Shown here: positions 1 to 11,515 of the stretch, one piece after another
How positions within the stretch are numbered: position 1 is the first letter of the stretch
Layout of the letters: the number at the start of each line of letters is the position of its first letter
Source: Rachicladosporium sp. CCFEE 5018
Lineage: Eukaryota > Ascomycota > Dothideomycetes > Cladosporiales > Cladosporiaceae
NCBI GenBank assembly: GCA_002077045.2
Contig: KZ111154.1
Span: 62,001 to 126,000, forward strand
Length of the DNA: 64,000 nt
Direction: 5' to 3'
Position numbers and translations under genes: made by a program
Notes under the pieces: model-generated
Database searches by the model: none
The model's input: the letters and a program-made list of their open reading frames with translations, nothing else
What the model was told of the DNA's origin: nothing

Positions 1-1312
1 TCATGACCGCGACGGGATACACGGCGTCGAACCCGCAATGGGTTGCTACTGTGAACATACCTCCGGGCACGAGCTTGTATGACATGCTGAGCACACAGGG
101 GAAAAGAATGGTTGCTGACATTGGAAAAGTCAATACAAGTACATCAAGTTCAACACGGATGGATCTGTGCAGTGGGAGTTCGACCCGAATCACTCGTACA
201 CTGTACCAAACACTTGCACAACGAACCCGTCAATTAAGGACACATGGCAATCGTCCACGCCCACTTCGACTACATCTACGAAGGCTTCGACGTCGACGGC
301 AACCCCAACACCGACTTGCACCAATGGCCCGACTACGAGGAACTGCTGGCAGGGGACCTTCTCAATTGACACTGACTTCGACACGAATTGGTATGTCTGA
401 TGTATTGACCATGACCTGGATCATGCTGACACAGGTGTTCAGGCCCACCACCGGCCGCACAGTTTCGTATGACTTCGACATTCGCAACACCACTATGTCG
501 CCAGACGGGCATGCTCGCCAAGTCCTGGCCATTAACAACCAGTACCCAGGGCCAACGATCTACGCCAACTGGGGTGACATGATTTCTGTGACTGTGCATA
601 ACAACATGCCCAATAACGGTACCTCGATCCACTGGCATGGACTTCGTCAATGGCACAAGGGCAGTCAAGATGGTGTACCGGGCGTGAATGAGTGCCCACT
701 CGCACCTGGACAGTCGAAGACCTACACCTTCCAGGCGACTCAGTACGGAACAAGCTGGTACCATTCCCACTGGTCGTCCCAGTATGGTGATGGCGTGCTC
801 GGTCCGATCGTGATCTACGGCCCGGCTACTGCCAACTACGACATCGACGTCGGACCACTGCCAATCACTGACTGGTACTACCCGACTGTTGCGCAGACTG
901 CTGCCAGGACCATGCACGTCAACGCTGGGCCGCCCAAAGCGGACAGTGCGTTGATCAATGGTAGCATGGTCATTCAGGGTGCCGGCTCATACTCCCGCAC
1001 TACCCTGCAGCCCGGCAAGAGGCATCGTCTCCGTCTGATCAACACTGCCGTCGACAACCACTTCATGGTCTCGCTAGACAACCACGTCATGCAAGTCATC
1101 ACTAACGACTTCGTCCCGATCGTGCCGTACAACACCACCCACCTCTTCCTCGGCATCGGACAACGCTACGATGTCATCATCACAGCAAACCAGGCGTCGA
1201 GTAACTACTGGTTCCGCGCTGAGGTTCAGGTCGCTGCAGGCTGCGGTGACAACTGGAACAACGGCAATCTGAATGCCATCTTCTCCTATGCCGGCCAGAG
1301 TGGCACGCCCAC
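1..1312 (+). CDS. CBM20-laccase fusion, copy 1 (partial at both ends)
   Basis: Multicopper oxidase with an N-terminal starch-binding (CBM20) domain. The start lies left of the window and the 3' part is lost in the N gap at 1313. Exons read 1-76, 130-390 and 443-1312. Introns 77-129 and 391-442 are GT-AG and have a TGCTGAC branch site. Exon 1 and early exon 2 encode the end of CBM20 (the SFQYKYIKFNTDGSVQWE stretch is diagnostic), followed by a Thr/Ser/Pro linker. Exon 3 encodes cupredoxin domains 1 and 2 with copper motifs HWHG and WYHSHW. Copper motifs 3 and 4 are missing. Except at the introns it differs from the copy at 59557-61792 by only scattered substitutions. Family laccases are secreted and oxidise phenolics with oxygen; the CBM20 would target starch or another alpha-glucan. 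Confidence 0.88.
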
Positions 1313-1412
1313 NNNNNNNNNNNNNNNNNNNNNNNNNNNNNNNNNNNNNNNNNNNNNNNNNNNNNNNNNNNNNNNNNNNNNNNNNNNNNNNNNNNNNNNN
1401 NNNNNNNNNNNN
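1313..1412. other. assembly gap (100 N)
   Basis: One hundred consecutive Ns, a conventional scaffold-gap size, so the true length is unknown. It interrupts the laccase coding sequence, and the DNA after it is not laccase. The join may therefore hide the 3' half of the gene plus a repeat, or be a scaffolding error. Confidence 0.99.
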
Positions 1413-1800
1413 TCTAGTTTTACTTAATTCCTAGGGGTTTCTATAGGGCTTCCTATAGTTTTCTAGGTTAATTTAGAGTCTATATATTTACTTAAAACTA
1501 TCCGCTAGCCTACAGAAACTTATACTAGCTATATAAAACCTATACTACTACTAGAAACCTATAGAACATATAGAGTTTTTACTCTAGCTATATCAGTCTC
1601 TAGAGTCTTACCTATAGTTTTAGAAGACAATCTATATCCTGAAGTATCTCGGAAAACCCTAGGAAGGTGCCTAGGAACTTATATAGCTATAGTAAGAACC
1701 TCGCGAAGAAATCGAAAGAATCCGGAAGAACCGAAAATTAAGGTTTCACTTATAGGAGTTTATAAAAACCTTAGGGAACCGTCTTGTAAGCCAGACAATG
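1413..1800. repeat. AT-rich, RIP-like relic DNA
   Basis: Composition drops abruptly to AT-rich and is crowded with CTATAG, CTAG, TATA and TTA words, with few CA or TG steps, unlike the flanks. High TpA with depleted CpA/TpG is the classic footprint of repeat-induced point mutation. No open frame or transposon domain is readable. The rest of the gene-free stretch, up to 1971, is ordinary DNA. Confidence 0.6.
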
Positions 1801-1971
1801 TGGGCTACACATGACCGGGCGACTTGTGCAGGACAGTAACGACGGGCTCGAACAATCGCCTCTATGTCTACGGTCTCTATGTATGGACCCTCGATTATGT
1901 ACATATTGACCTCTGAGGTACTATTCCGAAACTGCAGGCCAATGCTTCGACGTCCGTCACAAGCAATCCTC

Positions 1972-2734
1972 TCACACCATGCCGGCACACAGCAGTAGCA
2001 CTGCTGTCCCCAGGACCGCTTGCAAAGTCACAACGGCTCCACCAGCAGATCCACCGCTCTGAGTAGCTGCGGTTGCCGACGGCTGTGTCGTTGCGCTGGT
2101 AGCTGCGCCAGATCGAGAGGGTGCCAAAGATGTAGCAAGAGACGTAGCAGGACTTGTGCTAGAAGATGGCACGGCATCGAATGAGGATGATTTGGACCTC
2201 GCAGCAGCAGCGGCAGATGCTCCAACTGCACCGGAACGAGTGGCTGAAGTTGAAGGCGCGGCTATCGCTGAAGGTGTACCAGTTCCTGTCTGGACCTGGC
2301 CGTTCGGCGCTGTGTATACTCCAGAGACTGTGCTGCCGGTACCGCCGACGTCGTCATGATATTCGCCTGACGTAATGATCAGCTCATATAACACTCCCCA
2401 TGATCCATAGTCTGGACACACCAGTACTTGTGTCTAGACACAACAACGATCCATCGGTATACTGGAAGCAGGTTTCCGAGACAGTGCACTCCAAGCCACC
2501 AGTCTGTCTCACCCGCAGCTTCTCGCATGTACCGCCACTGATCAAGACCTGCGAGTTACATGCTGCATCGCCTTCGATGGCCAGACAGCCTGCATCTCCG
2601 TTGCAGCCACTTGTGCCACGGGTACTAGCGTCTGTGATAATAGACCACGAGAGGGCGACTGCCGCAGTGCAGGAGGACGCTGCAGCTCCTGCAATGGTCA
2701 GGGAGACAGCGAAGAAGGAGCGGAAAAATTTCAT
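1972..2734 (-). CDS. small secreted Ser/Ala-rich protein, probable GPI anchor
   Basis: Two exons, 2422-2734 and 1972-2366. Intron 2367-2421 (55 nt) has a CTGAT branch site and preserves the frame; the product is 235 aa. It starts at the ATG at 2734, which opens a clear signal peptide (KFFRSFFAVSLTIAGAAASS). A compact region of about 95 residues with regularly placed cysteines follows. After that comes a long Ser/Thr/Ala/Pro-rich stretch and a C-terminal hydrophobic tail preceded by small residues, the pattern of a GPI attachment signal. I do not recognise a named domain in the cysteine region. A cell-surface or cell-wall role is inferred from architecture only. The protein at 41554-42860 has the same general plan but no obvious sequence similarity. 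Confidence 0.72.
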
Positions 2735-4037
2735 GTTGACGATGAAAGAAGGTGGATGGAGATGTGCGTACAGACCGGCGGCGTGCTCCATATAAATATA
2801 CCATGCCAATCCACCAAAGCAGCTGTACTTCACTCAGTCCATGCGTGAAGGCCGTCCGCAATAGGCTACGCTGGACGCCATGAGTGGTAGTTCGTCCCTC
2901 TTCGGGATTGCTCTCGACGAGACATCAGGAGATGCCAAGCAAGGTGTAGCGAGTGAGGACTTGGCAAAGCTACATCACAGTGGTGACAAGAGCCATCACA
3001 TCACATCACTAGAGCGACGATAAAACAGAGAAGCGGTGTCAAAGAGCGTGAGATCACAGGCTTATACAACGAATGGATGACATCTATGCCGTAGTCATTA
3101 CATATGCACTGCGGTCACTCCACGTGGCTCGGGAGATCACCCGCCAAGGAATCTTGCCGCGTCAAGCAATCAGCCCTACCTCTCGGGGAAAGGTCCACCA
3201 TGTGACTCGTGAGTCTGGGCTCAGGCAATCAAGTCTATTGCAGGACAGCTGCTCACCGGAATATCCTGTGGCTGACCTGAAGAAGAGTAGGATCAGTAGC
3301 GTCGACATGCAGAGGACTGATGCCAAGGTTGCCATGCCTCGACGCTAAACCTCGAGCGACACATGTGTTGTCCACGTCTGGCATTTGCAGGCCTGCCGCT
3401 GGATCAATATGCCTTTCCGAATTGGACTCAACATGCTACGGCTAAGCGCTTTGCTCAGCTGACATAGGCTGGCGGCGAGTCGTTCAAGATCCGCTGCTGA
3501 TTTTCAATCCGCAGCGAACAGCACTTGTGCGCTTCTGACACGGCGTGACAACGTGGAATCGCTTGAGATGATTACGTATCAAGGCACGAACCACGTCACC
3601 GTCATTCAGGTAAGCGCCGCCAAATGGCTGCATTGGGTAAAGCATCGATTGCTTGTTGCGGTGCCGGAAGAGGTGTTTGCAGGCTGTCGCACAAGTATTG
3701 TGCAAGGCTTCCGCACGGAGTTCACGCCTCAGTCGATCACGCCCAGTATCCTGACGACGTGGGCTCCGCCGATGGAGGCATGGAAGTACAGCGTGTGAGT
3801 GCGAAGTCGGTGAGAAGACGACTAGGGCAGAACACATGGAGTCATTGCCTACAATTCATCTATGATACATTGATAAGATCTGTTGCGGGGTAATCCTTAC
3901 TTGCCTCGCTCAACCCCTTCTCTTCTCAGTCTGCCCTCAAGATTAAAATGCGAACTATTTATGCTCCACAAGATGCGACGATTCCCAGGCCATGCCCTCC
4001 CCCCAGCAGCCTCCAATGCCTCCCATCGATTCCCGCT
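2735..4037. other. intergenic, no supported gene
   Basis: Only short overlapping open frames on both strands, for example 3073-3348 (+) and 3484-3837 (-). None has a recognisable domain, signal peptide or splice support. The 117-codon minus frame at 3484-3837 could be a lineage-specific gene, but nothing argues for it. 2735-2900 is presumably the promoter of the secreted-protein gene. Confidence 0.5.
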
Positions 4038-4487
4038 TCAGCACAAGCCCAACCTCAGCACCACCCCATCATCCTGACAAGCATGCACCTTCCCATCATA
4101 CCCCGTAGAATTCTGACAAACATCCGCCACCCTGCCCGCACTCGTCACAGCCACGTTCTGCCCAGCAAATGGATCCCCGTCAACGTAGCTAACGCTCCAG
4201 TACAAAATGCCGTTGTCGGTGCTCGTGCCCAGAATGAGCTTGGGTGTCTGAGGCGACCAGTACTGGTCGGATTTCGAAACGCCAAGGCTGTTGCCGATGC
4301 CGATGATGGGGAGCTCGGTGTTGGCGAAGGCAAGGAGAGGGGAGGGACCGGTGGTGGATTTGGTGCTGTTGACGTAGGTGAGGTAGAGGGTTTCGTTGCA
4401 GTTGTTGAGGACTCCTTGGTGGGAGAGGGCGTGGGTGGAGGTGGCGAGGGTTAGGATGCTTGAAAGAGCGGTGGCGGTGAAGTGCAT
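4038..4487 (-). CDS. BYS1-domain-like small secreted protein
   Basis: Single-exon gene of 149 aa. A signal peptide (about residues 1-20) is followed by a single compact domain. NNCNETLYLTYVNS near the mature N-terminus and SVSYVDGDPFAGQNVAV in the second half match the pattern of the BYS1 (Blastomyces yeast-phase-specific) family, a thaumatin-like beta fold found in small secreted fungal proteins. There the core reads as a C-x-x-x-V/L-Y start and a DVDGDPF signature. Four cysteines remain in the mature protein, including one at the extreme C-terminus. Function in the family is poorly known; expression is often tied to growth phase or morphology. Its length is normal for the family. Confidence 0.75.
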   Translation of the reverse strand: MHFTATALSSILTLATSTHALSHQGVLNNCNETLYLTYVNSTKSTTGPSPLLAFANTELPIIGIGNSLGVSKSDQYWSPQTPKLILGTSTDNGILYWSVSYVDGDPFAGQNVAVTSAGRVADVCQNSTGYDGKVHACQDDGVVLRLGLC

Positions 4488-5293
4488 GGTGTTGGTCGTG
4501 GTCTTGAGGGTCGAGAATGGTTCGAGTGAGGTTGTTGAAGTCGGGGGTATTCGAAGTGGCGGTGAGCTTTGGTTGATGAGAGAAGAAATGAAAAAGAGAT
4601 GAAGAACACCAGCCTTATACGTTTGCAGTCGTTGACTCGCCCGCTCGGCACCTGCCAGCTATGATTGAAGTATAAGGGCAAGCGCATGTCGGTGTTGCAT
4701 CATCACGGCTTGCCGAGCCATGTCGTCGGTACCGGGTAGACAGGTTTGTGTTTCACGGAGAAGCCGTTTTAATGACAGCGGGCTATTGCGGCGTACCTTG
4801 CAGGTCAAGTGTCTACCCTTGCTGCGTGCCTTGATGTCCACGTGCCCGATTGTCCTCATTCGTCATGAAAGAGAGGAAGCAGTATGACTCGTGCGGAGCG
4901 ATTTGTGCCACACTATGACGCAGCCGTGTGATCTAGTGGTGTTGCCTTTAACGTTATATGATCATGATAGCCGAGACGCCGTGCAACTCGTGCTCGCCTG
5001 ACTATCACTTGTATTTCTCAACCGTGTCACTTCCTGCTAGGCACAGGTCTTCGTGCTTCTCGCTTCGGCACGCGATGCCCAGCCTGAATTTCTAGCGAAG
5101 CGGTTGAGCATTTGAAGTCGTGCAGCAAAGTCCAGCGCTCTCAGACATATTGACTCGCCATTGCCAGCTTCAGATTCGTCCATCATGACTTGACACTCTG
5201 TCTCTAACGCCATGTGGCTCGTACAATCGGACCGGAGCAGCAGCTTTGATGCCCCAATCGAGGGCGCTCTTCGTACTCATCAGCATTGATCGC
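4488..5293. other. intergenic, no gene seen
   Basis: Lies between the start of the BYS1-like gene and the stop of LSM2. Short shadow frames only. The part next to 4488 must hold the BYS1-like promoter. No repeat or RNA gene was recognised. Confidence 0.5.
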
Positions 5294-5824
5294 TCATGTC
5301 CCAGCTTTGGCCTTCGCCGCAGTCTGCGAAGCTTCTTTTGCACTGTGTCAGCGCAAGCTATTGACCATGGCCATCAGCGCAGTGCCATACCTCGCCTTGT
5401 AGCATCCTCCAGCAGTGGTGTGTCTACGGCGGCGGCCGGCAGGTGCACATATCGCACAACACTCCCCCGGATGAACACATTCTTGACCGAGCTCTGTAAC
5501 ACCAATCGTCAGCCAGTGTGCCCTCACCTTATCCCTCCATATTCCTCCATGCTCAGGTGTATTATACCAGATGAGGGTACTTGAGCTCCTCCACCACCGA
5601 AATGTTATCCAGCTTGATGTTCAGGTACTGATCCACGCTCTTCAACGTTCCGCGGATGGAGATGTCATTCTTGAGCTCGATCGTGACTTCGTGATTGACG
5701 AGGGTCTTGAAGAAGCTGGGTGCAAGAGGGTGTCAGTGTGGGTGTACTGGGTGTACATGTGCGCAAGTGTGATCTTGTGGGTGCGCACGGCACTAGAGGG
5801 AATAACGTACCTGAAGAACAGCAT
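5294..5824 (-). CDS. LSM2: U6 snRNA-associated Sm-like protein LSm2
   Basis: Four exons: 5811-5824, 5568-5715, 5391-5493 and 5294-5334. The introns are 95, 74 and 56 nt. Product 101 aa. The first exon is only 14 nt (MLFF plus two bases), so a simple frame scan misses the gene. The protein shows the full LSm2 pattern: SFFKTLV at the start, VTIELKNDISIRGTLKSVD (Sm1 motif), QYLNIKLDNISV, KYPHL, then VFIRGSVVRYVHLP (Sm2 motif) and a TRREA tail. LSm2 is a core subunit of both the Lsm1-7 ring (mRNA decapping, cytoplasm) and the Lsm2-8 ring (U6 snRNA binding, nucleus). The last acceptor (CAAAAG at 5335) was chosen because it alone restores the conserved REA tail. Confidence 0.93.
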
Positions 5825-6407
5825 GATAGCGGTGAAAGATCAGAATTGCTACCGAGAGTTGCGCGGCATAGTCGTATGTTGTTTTATGAGGGCATATGAT
5901 ATGGGCAAGCCAAGTTCAAGCAAACTGAAGTGACGCTCGCAACGTCACGTGCCATATAGAACAATTGAAACAGTCGAAAGCTGATCGAATGAAGCGAAAG
6001 TACGACATGATGATCTGATTAAGCAATCGCCATTCCTGTAGAGTTCAGGTACTTTACATTCAAAGTGTGTATCAATATGCGCAAATTAAAGCATAGGGTA
6101 TCTCGCATAGCCTATCAATGCCATCTCTCCCGCAACGTCCCCAAGTACAGAATGTGTACCAACTCACGGATGCCAGCATCGATGCTCAAGTATCCTGTAT
6201 CTCAGGAGAACCAGTGTCGTTGCTCACCACGGTCTGGCCTGCCTGTTATCACGCTGATGCGCCTCTTCGGTTTCTCAGGCTTCTTTCCCTTCACATCAGC
6301 ACTGAAAGGAGTCAATACATTGCTCACTTCGGATCGTGTGGGACATGTGATGCTGTATAGATGCTGGACATGCTATATGATTGCTGAAGGAGACTTGATG
6401 TCCAAGC
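5825..6407. other. intergenic, no gene seen
   Basis: Between LSM2 (starts 5824, minus) and the last exon of the ABC transporter (ends 6408, minus). Contains only unsupported short frames. The stretch near 5830-6000 should contain the LSM2 promoter. Confidence 0.5.
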
Positions 6408-9325
6408 TCACCGCTGTCTGTTCCGATCCATGAATATCAGTCCAACGTACGCGATAGCGCGATAGACACAGCCGATCACAAAGAGCATTCTGAGATATCG
6501 TCAGCTTAGTGCCCAGGCCTTCCCCCAGTATGCTCTGCACTCACGTGACATCCAGACTGAACTGTCCCAGCGTGTAGCCAACAGCCTTAGCCGCAATATC
6601 CAGATCATACAGATACCCCAACGGCAGCACATTCTGACTGAAGTACGCCTCGGTAAACCACACGCCAGGACTGAGCCGCCAAAGCCACTCAAGATGCCAC
6701 TGCTTGACCTTGCTCAACGGCGGCGCAACACCACCCAGAATACCGATGACGAGACTCGCCAGCACAGCCAGCAGCGGCCCGTTCTCGCGCTTGACGACCA
6801 TAGCGACGCAAGACGCGAGTCCGTAGATACACCAGAAGTACATCAAGTTCGCGGCGTACATCTCCACGAAGCTGATGAGTGGCGTTGCTAGGATGCCCAG
6901 GAAGACGGTGAAGTGTAGACTGCTGAGTGCGACGCGCGGGATAGTCGAAAGCAGCTTGCCAACGTAGTAAGCGCTTCGGCTGTGTCCTGAGGCGGTCTCG
7001 CGCCAGTAGATCATCTTCTCCTCGCCAAAGACCCAGAACCCGGGGGCGCTGGCTGCAAGACCGATTGCCATGCCGCCTAGTAAGCCGATCTGAGGCGTAC
7101 TTTGATAGTCGACAGCACTGCTTAAGATCGTGAAAGGCGGGTGATATAGTCCCTGGAATAGATGGCCACTAGCCGCGAAAGCGCTCAATCCGATGATCAA
7201 ACCCGCCAAACCGCCAACGCCGATCTCGAAGAAGAATGAGCTGCTGTTACGGAATTGCTGCGTCATGGCGCGCTTCCAGCAGTAGTATACTTGCGCCAAC
7301 CACGTTGCACCACGAGCTTGCATGGTACGGTAGAGCTCGTTCTCCTGTTCGAAGGTACTATTGATAGATTGCATGCTTACTCGTCGACTGTGGCCTCTGG
7401 AATTTGAGGTGCCATCGTAGCCGACGGAGAGGTGTTTTGTGAAGACACCGTACTGGCCTCGCTGCTTCCACTCGTCGATTAAGTATTGGACGCCAAGCTC
7501 TCGCCGCTTGTGGCCGATAGCATACTGTGTGCCATCGCCGGTCGCTATGTCGATCAGAGTGTCTGCTGGGTTGGCTCTCTGTGGGAATGAGTAGCCAAGT
7601 CCTTCGAAGTAGCTCTGCACGTCCTCGGTCGCTCCGCTGTATACACTCCGTCCTTGCGACAGCAGCAGAAGCTGATCGAAGCCGTAGAAGATCTGCTCTC
7701 GAGGCTGATGAATGATCGCAATAACAGTAACGCCGAGCTGGCTGATGGCCTTCAGCAATCGCATGATCGATGCTGCACTAGTCGAGTCCAGACCAGAGGT
7801 CGGCTCGTCAAGAAAGATGGCCGTCGGGGCTGCTGCGAGCTCTACGCCAATGTTCACACGCTTCCGTTGCCCACCCGAGATCACCGGGTTCAATGCATCG
7901 CCCACTCGAGAGTGTTGCACATGCGTAAGCTGGAGGCAAGCGATGAGCGAATCCACATGCTGCTGAATGTCTCGGTCCCTCCACCTAGCAGGCAGTCGAC
8001 ATCGCGCCGAATGTAAGACGTTCTCCCTGACCGTAAGCTCCGGAAAGATCACATCATCTTGCGGTACATATCCGATCAGCTTCTTGTACTTGCTCATATC
8101 CTTCACCCAGCCATTGATCTTGACCACTCCGCCTGTATGACTAGCCTTGCCCATCAGAACATTCAAGAATGTACTCTTGCCTGCTCCGGATCCGCCCATG
8201 ACACCCCACATTGACCCTCGCGGCATTGTCCCAGTGACTTCTTGCAGTATTCTCTTACCTTTCGCAGTTTCGAACATGAGGTTCTCGAAGTCGAAAGTCA
8301 GCCCAATCGACTTCATCTCGATAGTCTTGCTCATCGATCGGATGAAGCGCTGGAAATCGGGACTATTCTGGTAGTCAGTTTCGATGTGATCGTCGCTGTA
8401 GGTCGAAACATTGTCGTCATCTACGAAGCCGTCGAGGTTGTCTGCGCGACCACTAGCTCGTCGCGTGTGTGCCATGTATGCTGGTTGCGGTGAAGGTGCT
8501 CGTAGGGACGCAGCTGGCGATTGTGCGCGGGACGATATCGAGACACAGGGAGAGCTTCGTCCCATCCTTCCGCCGCTCCGCAACAGCTCAGTGTCCTCGC
8601 CTCGTTTCTCATCGTGCTGTGCTCTCACGGCATCATACGCTTTTGGTCGGCTCTTTCTCCACCTGCTGATCCCAAAGCCAATAGCTACCAGCACCCCAAG
8701 AACCACATCAACGAAGATTGTGACGTACAGCGGGACCAGCACGACCTGACGGTTAGTCGTAGCCGGACATAGCGATCCCCAGTCGCAGTCGAACGGAGCT
8801 CTTGATCCAGATGGGCAAAAGGTGCCTGCTTTGCAAGGTATCTCTTGCTTCCCACCAGGTGGACAGTAGTGGCCATTGGCGCAGATCTTGGGCTCGAGAA
8901 CGCCTTGCGGATTGCACGTTCCCTTAACAGTGCGAACAGCCTGGCATTGCTCGGTGGGATGGCAGAATTGCGGAGGGTGTTGGTCGTCTGAGTCCGGGCC
9001 TGCGATACACGCGATCAGCACTGTGTGCGGAACTGAACGACTCACAATCGGGAATTCGCCTACAATAAAAGCCTTCAAGACAAGTATCATTCATCGCCAA
9101 TGCCACAGGCAGCGCGCCTTGCCGGTAGCACCCTGTAACGGTGTAGTTGAGAGAATAGGAGTACAGGTCGAAGTCGAGCGACTGCATGTTGCCGCCAAAG
9201 GAATCGAGAAGGTTCTCATTGTCGCGGTGTAATTCGTCTAGGGCTCCGCTTTGAGAGGGTGTTAAGGATATGGATGTGCCTGTGGGTAAGATGATCCCGC
9301 TGGGCGTGGGAAGGGTGATGGACAT
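6408..9325 (-). CDS. ABCG half-transporter, Adp1-like
   Basis: Three exons: 9046-9325, 6545-8999 and 6408-6489. Introns are 46 and 55 nt. About 938 aa from the ATG at 9325. Order of parts: a cysteine-rich extracellular region (residues about 65-170, CPPGG and CPSGS repeats), one membrane span (about 180-205), and a nucleotide-binding domain with Walker A GGSGAGKS (about 365), ISGGQRKR signature, Walker B FLDEPTSGLD (about 490) and H-loop IIHQPRE. A six-span ABC2 domain then runs to the end. The short last exon adds the final span and a basic RNRQR tail. This layout is that of yeast Adp1 and plant ABCG24/28 (cysteine-rich N-terminus, ABCG order). The substrate is unknown. No signal peptide follows the ATG at 9325, so an upstream first exon is likely and the 5' end is uncertain. 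Confidence 0.88.
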
Positions 9326-10288
9326 GCTGCGCGATAGTGATGCCTTGCCGGCGTGATGGGACTGAATGATGGAAAGACTGGACACTACTGTCGCGCAATA
9401 AGAACGAGATGTTACTCGACACCAGTGCTTGCCCGCGACGAGAAGACAAAACGAGGAAGAGAGAAGTTGCTACACGAGCGGTGCTTGCCTGAGCTGTGAC
9501 TAGAGTCGGATGAGGAAAGCATGATGAACATGATTCTCATGGCAAGCCAGGTCCTGGCAAGGCTACATGATAGCTTGAGATACGCGTAGGATCAAAAAGC
9601 ATAGCCTTCCTGTGGTGTTCAAATCACCGCAGCCACCAGATCCTTCGACGCACGCGGCCAACCGCCAGGGCGTGCCGGAGCTCAGCCTCAAACAGAAACT
9701 TTGCCATTGGCAGCGCACTAGGAGGTGGAAGTAAAGGAGGGTCTGGAAGCAGCCGATCCAGATGGAACGGCATGAAGGTAACACTAATGAATTGAGAGTG
9801 GATGAGACATGTCAAGTAGTGAAGTCCAACAAGTCATGACGCGGCAAAGCTCGTCTGAGGTGCATGACTAATCTGGCAAGATACCTTCCACATACCTTAT
9901 GCGCGCTGCAAACCAAATGTATCTTGTAATAATCTCGATCAAATCTTTCATATGACCAGCCTGCTGCAACGAATACTCCGCGCGCCTTGCCACAGAGTGC
10001 CATACAATGGGAGTGCGGCTACTGCAATGAGTGCAACATCAACCCTGATTTGTAGCGATCCGCTGGTTTGCTGTAGTGCTGCTCTGTGTTACATGCAACT
10101 AGCCGAGTGACGCATCTCGGAGACAAGGAGTCTACCCACTCTCGCCAATCACTCCGCCTAACGACTCGATCGAGACTCGTGAACAGCGTCATGCTCCGCT
10201 CCCGGCATAATAATGTCGGTCAGAGTCGCCCTACGCGGCGAGAGCGCCTACTGCTTCTCATTCTCAGCGTACACGAAAGTCGCTCCTG
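9326..10288. other. intergenic, possible unresolved 5' exon of the ABC gene
   Basis: The frame of the first ABC exon stays open for some distance upstream of 9325 without a convincing signal peptide. A further exon carrying one may lie within 9330-9560. Nothing else is recognisable; 9600-10288 holds only short unsupported frames. Confidence 0.4.
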
Positions 10289-11062
10289 TCAAGTCAAGTC
10301 AGCTTCTTTCTCCCCGCTTGCCCTTTTCTCGAAAACAGTAAGCTCACCAACGACCTCCAACCCCATACTCTCAGCCCACTCCCTCAAACCCGTCCTCTCA
10401 CCCTCAAAACCCCAGTGCCGTCTCCCCTTCGGCTTACTCAAATGCAGCGCCTTCGTCGTCCCATTCTTAGGAGTGAGCGCAACAAAGACATACCTATGCT
10501 GTCCAGTCCTAGGCGGCGGACCAGGAGGCTTGTAAGGCATGATGTCGACTACATCTTTGCTGAACCCCGATGAGAGTGATGAGTCGGGATTGGTGAGCTG
10601 GATGTTAGTAGCTAGCCAATGGCACACTTGACTCCACTTTGGATTCTCGCGCGAAGGTGCATCAGGGTCGGTGAGAGCGAGCGTGAGTTGTGGATGTTTT
10701 GCGTGCTTCTTCGATGACCGGAGGGAGGCCGGAGCGAAGTCGATGAACTGCACGTCCGGCGGGTTTTGGACATCGGAGACCGAGACAAGGTTCCCTACTT
10801 CAGCCGTGGCGTTCTCCCAGAAAATGCTGAGCGTGAGATTGGGGACGAACGGGTCAAGAACGTCGGGGATGATGCCAGCTTTCGTCAGACTGCGTTGCAT
10901 GAGCAAGGCTAGTGTCCGTGGAAGATTTTCGAGCACTCACATATCGATCAATTCAGCCTTTCCATGGTCACGGTTAAGTGGGCTTTGTTCGGGTTGCATC
11001 TGTGCCGCCGAGACAACGATACCGAAAACAGTGGCGAGCAGAGAGCACTCGGTGAAGCGCAT
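10289..11062 (-). CDS. secreted PEBP-family protein
   Basis: Two exons, 10941-11062 and 10289-10889. The intron 10890-10940 is 51 nt. Product 240 aa. Exon 1 encodes a signal peptide (RFTECSLLATVFGIVVSAAQ), and the ATG at 11062 is chosen for it. Exon 2 carries the phosphatidylethanolamine-binding fold: LTLALTDPDAPSR (the DPDAP ligand-pocket motif), VCHWLATNI, YKPPGPPPRTGQHRYVFV (the GxHRY motif) and a C-terminal FEGERTGLREWAESMGL segment. Yeast relatives (Tfs1/Ylr179c) are cytosolic carboxypeptidase Y inhibitors; an exported version suggests a vacuolar or extracellular role, which is inference. The first stretch of exon 2 also stays open upstream, so a model lacking exon 1 would wrongly lose the signal peptide. 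Confidence 0.87.
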
Positions 11063-11515
11063 TGTGACTGTGCCCGAACCAGAAGTCGACTCATCCGTTC
11101 ATTGTATTCGCTCCGTGGCCCATGGACTTTAGGGAGTCGAAGACCGAAGGTCGGCAATGGAAGAGCTCGCGTGCTCTCCTGCGAGCCCCACTAGATTGCT
11201 GTCGAGCGCTGCAGCTCTCCAACGTATCGACATACAACCAATTCGGAAATGCGCGGATAGTTCAGCGGGATTTGTATCCCATTCTTCTATTTTCTACTAT
11301 CATGACTATCAGTAATGTAAGCAAACACGCAACATCAATCCCGCATCCCCTCTTGCAACCCCAAAAAGTAGTCCGCCGCCAGCATGGCCTCGTATATAAC
11401 ATGCTGCAGGGTATCATAATCAGATAGAACGCCATGTCCCAGACGCCTCGCTTGCTCGCTCGCTCGCTCGCTGTGCAGAGTAGCAATCGTGATGCTCAAA
11501 CCAGTGTCCTAGCTC
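11063..11515. other. intergenic with short GCTC repeat
   Basis: No gene. A simple (GCTC)n run sits at about 11451-11472, just beyond the stop of the isochorismatase-like gene. The portion near 11070-11200 is the PEBP promoter side. Confidence 0.5.

Noticed and set aside
11255..11285. tRNA-like string near GCGGATAGTTCAGCGGG
   Set aside because: No anticodon or T arm follows; chance resemblance to a D-arm.
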